A stretch of DNA of 63,511 nucleotides, taken from Psychromonas ossibalaenae ATCC BAA-1528 (GTDB lineage Bacteria; Pseudomonadota; Gammaproteobacteria; Enterobacterales; Psychromonadaceae). The notes below the pieces were generated by a model. It ran no database searches. It saw only the letters and a list, made by a program, of their open reading frames with translations, and was not told the DNA's origin. The stretch is taken from NCBI RefSeq assembly GCF_000381745.1, contig NZ_KB906995.1, positions 1 to 63,511 on the forward strand, given 5' to 3'. The position numbers were made by a program, and so were the translations under genes. Below, one piece after another: positions 7,256 through 17,281 of this stretch. The number at the start of each line of letters is the position of its first letter. Positions within the stretch are counted from its first letter, which is position 1.

Positions 7256-9952
7256 CTAGATAGATCGATTTACCAACGATCTAAGCTTTGTCAGAGGAAG
7301 CTTATTTTCATCAAAAAAGTTCTGCATTCGTAATAAAGTGATCCCGCCATATCCTGGATTACGAGTCAATGCCCGCTCCATCTGCTGCCAGCCCTGTTCT
7401 CCATAAAGTTCACCTGCCAGTGCGTTTTCCCCCATTAACTCGACCCCGACTTCATTAGCCGCATCAGCCATCCAGTTAACCAGATCTTCTGCCCGAGAAT
7501 AGCCTTCATGATCTTTGTTTATCATCTCCAGGCAAGTAAAATGAACGACCACCCGCGAAAGATATTCTTCAGGAATAATCCCTTTGAGTAACTGCACGTA
7601 TTCACCCGCATTTTTGTGATTAAGATTTGGATGCACGCGAATTAATCCCGCTGATATCTCTGCTGCCCGCGGCATTTTCGGATCGCTGATTTCCCAGTGG
7701 ATACCGGGGATTTTAATGCCTATTGGCACATTTATATAATCACTGTCAGTAAACAGCTTTAATACGCCGCCAAGAACATCGTGTCCGTGCTGTACTAGTT
7801 TTGCGTTGTACCAGGTCAGCAGCTCTCTACCCCAGGCACTATAAATGTATTTTTTATTTTCAAATAAACTATCGGCACTCGGCATTGTGATCTCATCAAA
7901 GCTTTGGTGCTGAGTACCGAAAGTGTAATTCAATGCTTCAATAGTGTTGAATTTATTACGTAAATAAATACACCAGTCACGCTGAGCAAGCGGACTGTAA
8001 CACTGCAGAGTGCCGCGATTCGGGTAATCCCCCCAGTCGTGCGCATTGTAGCTCGGATAACGTAACTCCCCTGCCGGGCCCATACTTATATTTATTTCAT
8101 CAATCAGGTGCGCCTGGCAGCGATAGTGATCTCGGAATGCCTGCACAAAAGCTAAATAATAAGGTAATACATAAGGATCGGCCCACAATGAAACATATTC
8201 CATTGAAGCATCACCGGTTTCACTGACATACTGCAGATCACGGACAGATTCAATATCTCGATGCTGTTCGAGTAACTTGCCCCATAACCATAGAGGAATG
8301 GTCTGGTTAAAATCATCATTTACATTACCTCCGGCCTGATGAAAGGACAAAATGGGGACCCAATGCATATTATTGCTGTCAAGCACCTCAACAAGCCGAT
8401 CGTAATAGCTCCAGTCAAACTCCCCCGGATGACGTCCTTCAATAAGACCCCACCATAGGTCGGTTGAAACAGCCGTTACACCGGCTTCACGCAGTATATT
8501 AAGTTCCTGTTCAAAAACCTGCCAGTTCTCCTCTTCAAGCAGCTGCTTTTGACTGGCGACTTTTAAGTGCAGAGGAGCCATTACTCGGAAGGACTTCCTC
8601 ACAGCCCCCTGGTACTGCCCCTGCGCATATTTTAACTGCCCGAACTGACGCAGTCTAGAACAGCCGATTCCGTCATCGTCACTCAGAATATCCAGATCAC
8701 GCAGGATCCAGCCGCTAAACGCATCCTGCTTCATGACTCTTTCTAATAATTTATCCCATTCAGCGTGTTGTTCCAGTTTCACCTGCTGGCTGTTTCCGGT
8801 AATGAGCTGCAGGTTAAGATCTTGCGCGGCAGAGATAAGTGCCCAATGATTCTGCTGAGTTGATTCGTCTAACCCGCAAATAAGCAGACGAGTTCGGGAC
8901 TTCCACGTGCCGTTAAGTAAACGGGAAAAGCTCTGCAGCCAGTTATTTTTCTGCATCTGCTGATCGGCACCTAACTGCGGGCATAACCCTGATACTAATT
9001 CAGCAATTTCAGCACTGTTTTTCAGATCCGGTAAATGCAGAGCAAAACGTAAACCAAGCGTAGTTTTCTGCCATTGTTGGTTAAATACTTTATCGGCCAG
9101 AGCAAGTAAGCGTTGACCATGATCCATAAGCCCCTGATGATACCAGCTAAGAAAGTAGTTAAAAGCCTCGCTCTCGGCCCCCTGATGCAGGTCTTGTAAA
9201 TAACTCAGCTGCTGCTCAAAAAAATCATCGTTCATTAACTGTAGATATAAATCCTGGTTTTTAAGGGCAGGTTCGCTTTTCGTCTGCAGCTCAATAAACT
9301 GCTTAAAATCTGCTTTTGCAGCCGCACTAAAACAAGGCAGCTGCAGAAAATCAGGGCCTTCGCTATGAAAGCCTAAAAAAGGATAACGCAGTTCACCTTC
9401 AGGGCCACCGCCTAAATTGATATGGGGAATATGATCAGACAAATCTGAAAAATGCTGCTGAAAACCAGATAATAAGCGTTCAAAATAGGGTAGAACCAGA
9501 TGATCGCTCCACAGCGATGTTGCGGCGAAACTATCCTGGCCATAGCTGTCGATATATTTAATACTGTCAGCAGCATCATCTGACAGCTCGTTAACTAATA
9601 ATCCCCATAACCAGTCCGGCAGCAGATTTAACAGGCTTGCATCTTTTAAACCTGTTGCCGCAGAATGAAACTCTGGAATGACTTTTAGTCCCTGGCTAAT
9701 GCAGATTTCGATTACTCGACGGTAACTTGCCCAGTTACTCTGCAGCTCTGCACTATGAGGACCGTATGGTTCAATAACTCGCCAGCTGACAGGTAAAATA
9801 ACGGCATCAACGCCCAAAGATTTTGCGCGTTTCAGATGTTTTAAAAAAGCCTTGTTCCAGGGGTTATTGCTTTTACTCAACAATCCCAGACGACGAATAA
9901 AACTCGCCGGCATTTGAACCCAGACCTGCAGCGCTTTCTGCACATTAACCAT
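7256..9952 (-). CDS. tandem beta-amylase-like (GH14) protein
   Basis: An 898-residue protein, about twice a normal beta-amylase. The C-terminal half (about 455-898) has the GH14 hallmarks: HQAGGNVND (flexible-loop motif, 538-546), GPAGELRYPSY with the general acid Glu629, and FTCLEM with the general base Glu809. The N-terminal half (about 5-445) shows the same layout: WRVIEPYGP, GGPEGELRYPF with Glu187, and LICGLDE at 357-363 in the place of FTCLE. Its loop motif is replaced by FHSAATGL and the second catalytic Glu is doubtful, so this half may be inactive or altered in specificity. Beta-amylases release maltose from alpha-1,4-glucan ends. No signal peptide is visible, so it appears cytoplasmic. 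No maltose or glycogen genes are adjacent. Confidence 0.82.
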   Translation of the reverse strand: MVNVQKALQVWVQMPASFIRRLGLLSKSNNPWNKAFLKHLKRAKSLGVDAVILPVSWRVIEPYGPHSAELQSNWASYRRVIEICISQGLKVIPEFHSAATGLKDASLLNLLPDWLWGLLVNELSDDAADSIKYIDSYGQDSFAATSLWSDHLVLPYFERLLSGFQQHFSDLSDHIPHINLGGGPEGELRYPFLGFHSEGPDFLQLPCFSAAAKADFKQFIELQTKSEPALKNQDLYLQLMNDDFFEQQLSYLQDLHQGAESEAFNYFLSWYHQGLMDHGQRLLALADKVFNQQWQKTTLGLRFALHLPDLKNSAEIAELVSGLCPQLGADQQMQKNNWLQSFSRLLNGTWKSRTRLLICGLDESTQQNHWALISAAQDLNLQLITGNSQQVKLEQHAEWDKLLERVMKQDAFSGWILRDLDILSDDDGIGCSRLRQFGQLKYAQGQYQGAVRKSFRVMAPLHLKVASQKQLLEEENWQVFEQELNILREAGVTAVSTDLWWGLIEGRHPGEFDWSYYDRLVEVLDSNNMHWVPILSFHQAGGNVNDDFNQTIPLWLWGKLLEQHRDIESVRDLQYVSETGDASMEYVSLWADPYVLPYYLAFVQAFRDHYRCQAHLIDEINISMGPAGELRYPSYNAHDWGDYPNRGTLQCYSPLAQRDWCIYLRNKFNTIEALNYTFGTQHQSFDEITMPSADSLFENKKYIYSAWGRELLTWYNAKLVQHGHDVLGGVLKLFTDSDYINVPIGIKIPGIHWEISDPKMPRAAEISAGLIRVHPNLNHKNAGEYVQLLKGIIPEEYLSRVVVHFTCLEMINKDHEGYSRAEDLVNWMADAANEVGVELMGENALAGELYGEQGWQQMERALTRNPGYGGITLLRMQNFFDENKLPLTKLRSLVNRSI

Positions 9953-10537
9953 AGTAATATTCCTTAGTTATTATAAATAGTTATCCATAAAACATGATCT
10001 ACAATAATGTGAGTTAAAGCGTTAGTCTCCCTCCCTCTTCTACGCCCCCTGGACGAGTCTGACAATAAAAATTGATCAACAGGCATAATCAGCTAAGTTA
10101 CCATCAATACAAATAGCCGACTCACTACAAATAAAGACCTTTGCTAAATATTTGCTCCAGGCAAGCCCGTAATTTGTTTAAAAAGGCTAAAGTGACAATC
10201 CTAAAAACAATTACAAGCTGCACTAAAAAGTGTTTAGCAAGCCTTTTATTCCAAAATTCGACGAGAAACGTCTTTTTTTTATAATTTTGAGCGACACATC
10301 AAAAATAACACGGGCATTTTCTGAACAGTTCGAGTAGAATGCGCTCCCTCGCAAAAGGTTACTCCTTTAACAGATGCGAAATATTCAGATTAAACCTGCT
10401 ACGCGGTACACAGCGCGAGAATTAATAGATGGTTTCAGTAGATTATTGAAATTATTAAAGTGACGTAGGTATAGGCTGAATTTAGTGTATTTAAGCAGCA
10501 GTTTAAATACGATTTAAACCGAACTCATGAGGCCGCT
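9953..10537 (+). promoter_or_regulatory. long leader/upstream region of deaD with a cold-box-like element
   Basis: These 585 bp lie between divergent GH14 and deaD and contain no credible ORF. TGACGTAGGTA at 10461-10471 resembles the cold box (TGACGTACAGA) of cold-shock mRNAs. A candidate -10 (TAGAAT, 10335-10340, followed by GCGC) would give a leader of about 190 nt, but I see no good -35. A small hairpin with an 8-T run (gacg-agaaa-cgtc, 10260-10280) lies further upstream. A long 5' UTR is typical of deaD/csdA genes. Confidence 0.5.
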
Positions 10538-12256
10538 ATGTCAGAGTCAAAAAATACAGAACAACAAACAACAACTACCTTTACAGATTTAAACCTGCCG
10601 GAAACAATTCTTAAAGTTGTTTCAGAATTAGGTTACGAAACACCTTCTCCAATCCAAGAACAATGTATTCCGCACCTTTTAAACGGTGAAGATGTATTAG
10701 GTCTAGCACAAACGGGTACAGGTAAAACAGCTGCATTCGCACTACCGTTACTTGCAAGTATTGATATCTCTGCAAATCACCCGCAGGTACTTGTGCTTGC
10801 ACCAACACGTGAATTAGCTATTCAGGTTGCCGAAGCATTCCAGACTTACGCACGTCATTTACGTGGTTTCCATGTTATGCCGATTTACGGTGGTCAAAGC
10901 TACGACATTCAGTTCAAACAATTACGTCGAGGCCCGCAAGTTGTTGTCGGTACACCTGGTCGTATAATGGATCACCTGAAACGTAAAACATTAGACCTTT
11001 CAAACCTAACAACATTAGTGCTTGATGAAGCTGATGAGATGCTGCGTATGGGTTTCATCGACGACGTTGAAACAATCATGAAAGATATGCCTGAAAAGCA
11101 TCAGACTGCGCTTTTCTCAGCAACAATGCCGGATCAGATCAAACGTATAACTAAACGTTACATGAACAACCCGACTGAAGTTAAAATCAAAGCTAAAACT
11201 TCAACTGTTGAAAATATCGAACAGAAATGCTGGATTGTACGCGGCGTTAATAAACTTGATGCACTAACACGCATGCTTGAAACAGAAGAGTTTGACGGTG
11301 TCATCATTTTTGCCCGTACTAAAACTGCAACTGTTGAATTAGCTGAAAAATTAGAAGCTCGCGGTTACCGTAGTGCGGCGTTAAACGGCGATATGAACCA
11401 GCAGACTCGTGAGCGTACTATTGCTCGTCTTAAGTCAGGTGGTTTAGATATTTTAGTTGCAACTGATGTTGCAGCACGTGGTCTTGACGTTGAACGTTTA
11501 AGCCTGGTAGTTAACTACGATATCCCGACAGATACTGAATCTTACGTTCACCGTATCGGCCGTACGGGTCGTGCAGGCCGTAAAGGTAAAGCGATCTTAT
11601 TCGCAGCACCACGTGAGCGTCGTTTATTACAAGCAATCGAACGTGCAACTCGTCAAAAAATTACCATTATGGATCTACCGACTCATGATGAAGTAACAAA
11701 AACACGTATATCTAACTTTGAAAAACAAGTTGCAGCTGTGTGTGAAAGCGAAGATCTTTCTTTCTACCGCACTTTATTTGAACAAGTTCAAAACAACAGT
11801 GAACTTGAAGAGTTAGATTTAGTTGCAGCTCTTCTGTACATGGCACAGAAAGATAAACCACTTCAGCCGGTTGAAGAAAAATTTGTAGAGCCTCGTTCGA
11901 ATGACCGTGGAGACCGTAATCGTCGAGATCGTGGTGATCGCAACGACCGCAGCCGTGACCGTGGACGTGATCGTGCAGAGCGCGGTGGTGATAAGCCTCG
12001 TGGACGTGGACGCCCTACAGATGTTGAACTAGAGACATACCGTTTAGATGTTGGTCGTTCACACGGTGTACAAGTTAAAAACATCGTTGGTGCGATTGCT
12101 AACGAAGCAGATATCAACAGCCGTTTTATCGGAGATATCAAGCTGAGTGATGATCATTCAACAATTGAGTTACCGAAAGGTATGCCGGCAGATACCCTAA
12201 AACATCTTGAAAATGTTTATGTCTGCAAACGTCAGTTGAAAATCAAAAAGAACTAA
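10538..12256 (+). CDS. deaD: cold-shock DEAD-box RNA helicase DeaD/CsdA
   Basis: A 572-residue ATP-dependent RNA helicase. The Q motif is at about 35-45, Walker A AQTGTGKT at 57-64, DEAD at 163-166 and SAT at 194-196. The second RecA-like domain has ARGLDVE and HRIGRTGRAGR. A highly charged Arg/Asp/Gly tract follows (about 450-490). The C-terminal domain (about 495-572, with GRSHGVQVKNIVGAIANEA) is DbpA-like and binds RNA. It unwinds RNA for ribosome assembly and mRNA decay, especially in the cold. The upstream 5' region carries a cold-box-like element and a terminator follows. Confidence 0.96.
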   Translation: MSESKNTEQQTTTTFTDLNLPETILKVVSELGYETPSPIQEQCIPHLLNGEDVLGLAQTGTGKTAAFALPLLASIDISANHPQVLVLAPTRELAIQVAEAFQTYARHLRGFHVMPIYGGQSYDIQFKQLRRGPQVVVGTPGRIMDHLKRKTLDLSNLTTLVLDEADEMLRMGFIDDVETIMKDMPEKHQTALFSATMPDQIKRITKRYMNNPTEVKIKAKTSTVENIEQKCWIVRGVNKLDALTRMLETEEFDGVIIFARTKTATVELAEKLEARGYRSAALNGDMNQQTRERTIARLKSGGLDILVATDVAARGLDVERLSLVVNYDIPTDTESYVHRIGRTGRAGRKGKAILFAAPRERRLLQAIERATRQKITIMDLPTHDEVTKTRISNFEKQVAAVCESEDLSFYRTLFEQVQNNSELEELDLVAALLYMAQKDKPLQPVEEKFVEPRSNDRGDRNRRDRGDRNDRSRDRGRDRAERGGDKPRGRGRPTDVELETYRLDVGRSHGVQVKNIVGAIANEADINSRFIGDIKLSDDHSTIELPKGMPADTLKHLENVYVCKRQLKIKKN

Positions 12257-12277
12257 TTAAACTTTAGTTTCTAAATT

Positions 12278-12303
12278 AAGGGTGCTTTTCAGCGCCCTTT
12301 TTT
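12278..12303 (+). terminator. deaD terminator
   Basis: AGGGTGC-TTTTCA-GCGCCCTTTTTT: a GC-rich stem with one G-T wobble and a T-run, 22 bp after the deaD stop. Confidence 0.85.
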
Positions 12304-12577
12304 GTGCGCGTAGATAAATTTACTTAGCTTCGCTAATGCCGACCCGCTTAATAATATGCACTGCTTTAGGAAGTGAGGCTTCTGCCTCGCCTTTTGTACT
12401 GCGCGCTTAAACCACGCTTGCAAATAAAAACAGAGTGATTAGCTTGGCGAATTGGAATAATTTAGTTCTTTTAAAAATAGTAACAATACAGACGGTGTGA
12501 CTAAAGAAGAGGGCAGACTAGAAAATGAGAAAAGGGCATTGGGGTAAAAATAATTACCCCAAATATAGTGGAAAAAC
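12304..12577. other. intergenic region between deaD and glmU with two hairpins
   Basis: No gene was seen. Hairpin one, GTGAGGC-TTCT-GCCTCGC followed by CTTTT (12373-12394), may be a second plus-strand terminator. Hairpin two is a perfect 9-bp stem, TTGGGGTAA/TTACCCCAA (12539-12562). It lies 15 bp beyond the glmU stop on the minus strand and probably ends the glmU transcript or protects its 3' end, though its T-run is weak. Confidence 0.5.
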
Positions 12578-13936
12578 TTATTTCTTAACCGGACGTTTCC
12601 AGTTGTTGATATTACGCTGCTTAGCACGCGCAACGGCTAGTGCATTTTCCGGCACATCATTTACAACCGTTGTACCGGCAGCCGTTGTTGCACCGTTAGC
12701 AATCGTTACAGGCGCAATCAGCTGACAGTCAGAGCCGACAAAGACATCATTACCAATTTTAGTCTGGAATTTATTGGCACCGTCATAATTACAAGTGATC
12801 ACACCGGCACCGATATTAACATTGCGCCCAACCGTACTGTCACCGATATAGCTTAAATGACCACATTTAGTGCCGTTGCCTAGTGTCGATTTTTTGATTT
12901 CGACAAAGTTGCCAACGTGCACCTCTTTTTCAATCACGGTATCAGGACGAATGCGTGCAAACGGACCAATCGTTGCGTTATCACCAATACGGCTGCCTTC
13001 AATAATCGAATTTGCCTGAATAACCACATTGTTTTCAATATCACAATTGTCCAGTATACAGTTCGGCCCGATAACCACACCGTCACCTAAATTCACACTG
13101 CCTTTGATAATAACATTAACATCAATATCAACATCCTGGCCGCAGGTAAGTTCACCGCGCAGATCAAAACGCGCCGGATCACGAAGCATCACACCACGCA
13201 ATAATAGCTGCTCTGCTTTTTTCAGCTGGTAAGTGCGCTCTAAGTTAGACAGCTGTAAACGGTTATTTACACCTTCAACTTCAAAGCTGTCTTCCGGGTG
13301 AACAGCATTAATAATACGCCCTTCCTGATGAGCCATTTTAATAATATCAGTAAGATAAAACTCACCGGCAGCATTATCGTTACGTAAAGCAGGCAGCCAG
13401 CGGCGCAGATCACGAGAACTGGCAACTAAAATCCCGGTATTGACCTCATTAATATTCAGCTGGTTCTGAGTTGCATCTTTCTGCTCAACAATACCAACAA
13501 CATCACCGTCAACACGTTCAATACGGCCGTAACCAGTAGGATCATCCAGCTTAATGGTTAATAGACCAATGCCGCCTTCCGGCTGAACATCAATCAAATT
13601 CTGCAGAGTTTTTGCAGAAAGCAGAGGAACATCACCGTAAACAATTAATATTTTTTCCGTTTCTCTGAAATGCGGCATCGCCATCTGCATCGCATGACCC
13701 GTTCCTAACTGCTCAGACTGCTTTATCCAGTTCAAGCGGCGCTCAGTGATCTGCTCTTTCATCTGATCTCCGCCATGCCCGTATATCAGATGGATATTTT
13801 CAGAACCGATGCCTTTAACAGTATCGATAACATGCTGCACCATAGGTTTGTCGGCAATTTTATGAAGTACCTTCGGCAGACGAGAGCACATTCGCGTACC
13901 TTTACCGGCAGCAAGAATAACAACACTAAGAGACAT
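12578..13936 (-). CDS. glmU: bifunctional UDP-GlcNAc pyrophosphorylase / GlcN-1-P acetyltransferase GlmU
   Basis: A 452-residue enzyme making UDP-GlcNAc for peptidoglycan and LPS. The N-terminal uridyltransferase has LAAGKGTRM at 8-16 and the substrate Lys22 context LPKVLH. The C-terminal left-handed beta-helix shows hexapeptide repeats ([15 protein letters not shown] and onward), with the acetyltransferase site region [20 protein letters not shown] longer frame starts 12 codons upstream, but ATG at 13936 has GGAGCT six bases ahead and matches the family start, so it was chosen. Length is normal (E. coli 456). Confidence 0.96.
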   Translation of the reverse strand: MSLSVVILAAGKGTRMCSRLPKVLHKIADKPMVQHVIDTVKGIGSENIHLIYGHGGDQMKEQITERRLNWIKQSEQLGTGHAMQMAMPHFRETEKILIVYGDVPLLSAKTLQNLIDVQPEGGIGLLTIKLDDPTGYGRIERVDGDVVGIVEQKDATQNQLNINEVNTGILVASSRDLRRWLPALRNDNAAGEFYLTDIIKMAHQEGRIINAVHPEDSFEVEGVNNRLQLSNLERTYQLKKAEQLLLRGVMLRDPARFDLRGELTCGQDVDIDVNVIIKGSVNLGDGVVIGPNCILDNCDIENNVVIQANSIIEGSRIGDNATIGPFARIRPDTVIEKEVHVGNFVEIKKSTLGNGTKCGHLSYIGDSTVGRNVNIGAGVITCNYDGANKFQTKIGNDVFVGSDCQLIAPVTIANGATTAAGTTVVNDVPENALAVARAKQRNINNWKRPVKK

Positions 13937-14151
13937 AATTGGAGCTCCAAAATAGAATAAAATTAAGGTCATATTTTAACGGACTTTTCAGCAGGAACGA
14001 ATAAGAAAATAAGCATGTACAGGTTTTTCTATTAAATAATTCACACAAATATTAAAAATATAACCATTAAAGTTTAAATTTCTCTATAAAAGAGAACAGA
14101 TATTCACCATAATCTTCACTACAGAATTTTTCTCCGCAATATAGGCCGTGC

Positions 14152-14982
14152 ATGAAACAAAAAATATTACAAGAGATGCGTGTTTTACCAAGCATAAACA
14201 TTGAAGCTGAAATCCAGAGACGTATTAATTTCATTAAAGAAAAATTACAACAGGCGCATTGTAAAACATTAGTGTTAGGCATTAGCGGCGGTGTCGATTC
14301 AAGCACTGCGGGACGTTTATGCCAGCTGGCTGTTGAGCAGCTTAATCAAACAGAAAAAGACAAAGAATATCAGTTTATTGCCGTACGCTTACCTTACGCA
14401 GTACAAAAAGACGAAGATGAAGCACAGCTGGCATTGCAGTTTATCCAACCTTCTCACTCTGTTAGTGTTAATGTCCAGAGCGGCGCAGACGGCATACATG
14501 AAAGCACCTTAGCTGCACTTCGAAATTCAGACCTGGCTGTTTCTGATAAATCTAAAATAGACTTTGTGAAAGGTAATGTTAAAGCGCGTATGCGCATGAT
14601 TGCACAATATGAAATAGCCGGTTTAACCGGCGGCTTAGTGGTAGGGACAGATCATAGTGCTGAAAACATCACCGGTTTTTATACTAAACATGGTGACGGC
14701 GCTTGTGATTTAGCACCGTTATTCGGTTTAAACAAACGTCAGGTACGAGCATTAGCAAGACACTTAGGAGCGCCGGCTTTATTAGTTGAAAAAGCCCCGA
14801 CAGCAGATTTAGAAGAAGACCAGCCGCAGCTTGAAGATGAAATAGCTTTAGGCATGACCTACGATCAGATTGACGACTTTTTAGAAGGAAAAAGCATCAA
14901 GCAGGAGATTGAAGATAAGTTAATTGCAATTTATCTACGCACTCAGCACAAACGTTTACCTATTCCAACGATTTACGATTAA
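14152..14982 (+). CDS. nadE: NH3-dependent NAD+ synthetase NadE
   Basis: A 276-residue ATP-pyrophosphatase-type amidotransferase without a glutaminase domain, the same length as E. coli NadE (275). The PP-loop SGGVDSS is at about 46-52. [19 protein letters not shown] (substrate site) and [17 protein letters not shown] (the NaAD-binding P2 loop) are conserved. It converts deamido-NAD to NAD with ammonia and ATP. It is a single gene, divergent from glmU with about 215 bp between starts. Confidence 0.95.
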   Translation: MKQKILQEMRVLPSINIEAEIQRRINFIKEKLQQAHCKTLVLGISGGVDSSTAGRLCQLAVEQLNQTEKDKEYQFIAVRLPYAVQKDEDEAQLALQFIQPSHSVSVNVQSGADGIHESTLAALRNSDLAVSDKSKIDFVKGNVKARMRMIAQYEIAGLTGGLVVGTDHSAENITGFYTKHGDGACDLAPLFGLNKRQVRALARHLGAPALLVEKAPTADLEEDQPQLEDEIALGMTYDQIDDFLEGKSIKQEIEDKLIAIYLRTQHKRLPIPTIYD

Positions 14983-14997
14983 TAAAATCACTGGCTT

Positions 14998-15015
14998 CCT
15001 GCATATTTATGCAGG
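14998..15015 (+). terminator. hairpin after nadE
   Basis: CCTGCAT-ATTT-ATGCAGG is a perfect 7-bp stem 15 bp after the nadE stop. It lacks a clear T-run, so it may only be a weak terminator or an mRNA-stabilising hairpin. Confidence 0.45.
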
Positions 15016-15117
15016 AATTCAGCCTTATTTTCTAAAATTTACAACATATAGGCTTATTTATTCATCTACAACAATCAAAACACTAGCCATAACAAAGCCG
15101 ATAGTGGTAAATTCGTA

Positions 15118-15140
15118 ATTCGGTTAATCATTAACCGAAT
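15118..15140 (+). promoter_or_regulatory. perfect 23-bp palindrome upstream of asd
   Basis: ATTCGGTTAAT-C-ATTAACCGAAT is a perfect palindrome. It is followed by ACTCTTTTATCTTTTT and ends 38 bp before the asd start. The hairpin plus T-rich run could be a terminator/attenuator; the symmetry could also be an operator. Confidence 0.6.
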
Positions 15141-15178
15141 ACTCTTTTATCTTTTTAAAAATTAAGGAAGGTCGGAAA

Positions 15179-16291
15179 ATGAAAAAAGTTGGTTTAGTTG
15201 GTTGGCGCGGTATGGTTGGCTCTGTGCTTATGCAAAGAATGCGTGATGAGAATGATTTTGCAACGATTGAGCCTGTATTTTTTACCACCTCACAAGTGGG
15301 TCTTGCTTCACCTGAAATCGGAAAACCAACCGATACATTAAAAGATGCCTTTGAAATTGAAGCGCTGGCAAAAATGGATATCATCGTAACCTGTCAGGGC
15401 GGTGACTACACCAATGAAGTTTACCCGAAACTACGGGCATCCGGCTGGAACGGTTACTGGATTGATGCAGCTTCTTCATTGCGTATGAAAGACGACAGCA
15501 TTATCGTATTAGATCCGGTTAATAGAGATGTTATTAAACAAGGTTTAACTGACGGCATTAAAACTTATGTCGGTGGTAACTGTACGGTTTCGTTATTACT
15601 AATTGCTCTGGGCGGTTTATTTGAACAAGACCTGATCGAGTGGGTAACACCGCATACTTACCAGGCGGCATCTGGAGCCGGCGCGCGCAACATGCGAGAG
15701 CTGATCAGCCAGATGGGTTCAATTCATGATCTTGTTAGCGATAAGCTTGCAGATCCTGCTTCAGCGATTCTGGAAATCGATCAGCAGGTTGCAGAGCATA
15801 TTCGTAGTGATGCATTACCAACAGAGCAGTTCGGCGCACCTTTAGCCGGCAGCCTGATCCCATGGATTGATGTACCTATGCCTTCTGGACAAAGTAAAGA
15901 AGAGTGGAAAGCGCAGGTTGAAGCAAATAAAATTTTAGGCACAAGTGATAATCAGACTCCTATTGACGGATTATGTGTACGAATCGGTGCCATGCGCTGC
16001 CATAGCCAGGCTATCACGATGAAACTGAAGAAAGATGTTTCAGTTGCTGAAATTGAAAATATCTTAGCTTCACATAATGAGTGGGTTAAAGTTATTCCTA
16101 ATGAGCGGGATATCACAGCGCAGGAACTTTCTCCGGCAAAAGTAACCGGCACCTTAAGTGTACCGGTTGGTCGTATCCGTAAGCTGACAATGGGCCCTGA
16201 ATATATCAGCGCCTTTACCGTTGGTGACCAGCTGTTATGGGGTGCTGCTGAGCCGCTGCGCCGTATGCTCAATATTCTGCAGGAATCATAA
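15179..16291 (+). CDS. asd: aspartate-semialdehyde dehydrogenase Asd
   Basis: A 370-residue enzyme reducing aspartyl-phosphate with NADPH, the branch point to lysine/diaminopimelate, threonine and methionine. The NADP loop [11 protein letters not shown] is at 5-15. The catalytic Cys135 (GGNCTVS) has the same number as in E. coli, and the catalytic His lies in [11 protein letters not shown] (about residue 281). A good AAGGAAGG ribosome site precedes the ATG. The gene stands alone between a palindrome and a strong terminator. Confidence 0.96.
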   Translation: MKKVGLVGWRGMVGSVLMQRMRDENDFATIEPVFFTTSQVGLASPEIGKPTDTLKDAFEIEALAKMDIIVTCQGGDYTNEVYPKLRASGWNGYWIDAASSLRMKDDSIIVLDPVNRDVIKQGLTDGIKTYVGGNCTVSLLLIALGGLFEQDLIEWVTPHTYQAASGAGARNMRELISQMGSIHDLVSDKLADPASAILEIDQQVAEHIRSDALPTEQFGAPLAGSLIPWIDVPMPSGQSKEEWKAQVEANKILGTSDNQTPIDGLCVRIGAMRCHSQAITMKLKKDVSVAEIENILASHNEWVKVIPNERDITAQELSPAKVTGTLSVPVGRIRKLTMGPEYISAFTVGDQLLWGAAEPLRRMLNILQES

Positions 16292-16311
16292 GATAACCCG
16301 CAAAGTAAAAT

Positions 16312-16341
16312 AAAAAGGCTTCTTTAACAGAAGCCTTTTTT
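16312..16341. terminator. asd terminator (bidirectional)
   Basis: AAAAAGGCTTCT-TTAAC-AGAAGCCTTTTTT: a 12-bp stem with A- and T-runs, serving asd (+) and the convergent secreted-protein gene (-). Confidence 0.9.
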
Positions 16342-16360
16342 ACTGCTGTTTCATTGTTGA

Positions 16361-17281
16361 TCATTTATGCACGGCACTCTGTTTAATGATGGCGCATCTG
16401 GCTTCAGTAACAAAAGAACTTGTATATTTGCTGGTATTTCTACCTGTCACCGATATATCGTTTGCCCCGTAATGCAGATCCGTGATTAAGAAATTACCCG
16501 CACTGGAAAACCCGCCGCCAGTCACATCATAACCATTATGACATTTAGTTCCGGCTTTAACTGTCCCCCCGGGCTTAACATTCATGGAGTTTTTAAGCAC
16601 TGTGACTGTATGCAGGTAATAACCGCTGCCTGCACCGATATTACTACACACTAAGGAGCCGTCTTCCTGAATTTCAGAAACTGCAAATCCATCCGGACAT
16701 GAGCCGTTAATAATATTCTGCTTTAACAAAAGCAGCGTATTAATGCTGGCGGTTTCCGCCTCTAACAGAGCGATTAAATCCGAGTTATTATCAATCTGTC
16801 CCTGCAGTCCCTGCTCAAGCGAAATCATATCGCTATTGACTAACATAACAGCACTCTGCAGTGACAATATTTCAGCCTCATTAGCACTAACCTGCGCCTC
16901 TAACAAATCAAGATTGCCTGCATTGGCCAAAATATCATCCTTAAGGGTAACATTTTCAAACTCCAGCATCTCAATCCTTGAAAGAATCTCAGTAATATCA
17001 CTAATATTCTGCTCAACCAATAAACCTAACGCCATATTCTGATTCTGCAGAGTGACAACGGCCATTTCATTAGCACCGACACGTTCTTCTATCGTATCAA
17101 CTTCAGCAACAAGCAGTTCGACCTGTTCTTCCAGAGAGCTGATCGCCCCTTCCACAACAACGATCTGATCCTGGATAGCAACAAAGGGTTTACCTTTCGG
17201 TTTACCGCCGGCAAGCGCACTGCTCGATGAAGCGGTCAGCAGAAGGATCGCCAGTAATGATTTTATAAACAATGATTTCAT
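16361..17281 (-). CDS. secreted coiled-coil protein, unknown function
   Basis: 306 residues. A signal peptide (MKSLFIKSLLAILLLTASSS) is followed by an ALA|GG cleavage site near residue 25. Residues about 35-195 are a long coiled coil of heptads (SLEEQVELLVAEVDTIEERV and similar), so a trimeric or dimeric stalk is likely. The C-terminal 90 residues form a compact domain with four cysteines (NGSCPDG, LVCSN, GTKCHNGYDVTGGGF, EARCAI), probably two disulfides. I do not recognise the family. The architecture resembles a stalk with a terminal head. It is exported to the periplasm or surface and is monocistronic. Confidence 0.7.
   Translation of the reverse strand: MKSLFIKSLLAILLLTASSSSALAGGKPKGKPFVAIQDQIVVVEGAISSLEEQVELLVAEVDTIEERVGANEMAVVTLQNQNMALGLLVEQNISDITEILSRIEMLEFENVTLKDDILANAGNLDLLEAQVSANEAEILSLQSAVMLVNSDMISLEQGLQGQIDNNSDLIALLEAETASINTLLLLKQNIINGSCPDGFAVSEIQEDGSLVCSNIGAGSGYYLHTVTVLKNSMNVKPGGTVKAGTKCHNGYDVTGGGFSSAGNFLITDLHYGANDISVTGRNTSKYTSSFVTEARCAIIKQSAVHK

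Noticed and set aside
14983..15178. Lysine riboswitch upstream of asd
   Set aside because: The leader is under 200 bp and shows one palindrome rather than the multi-helix aptamer; no conserved riboswitch core was recognised.
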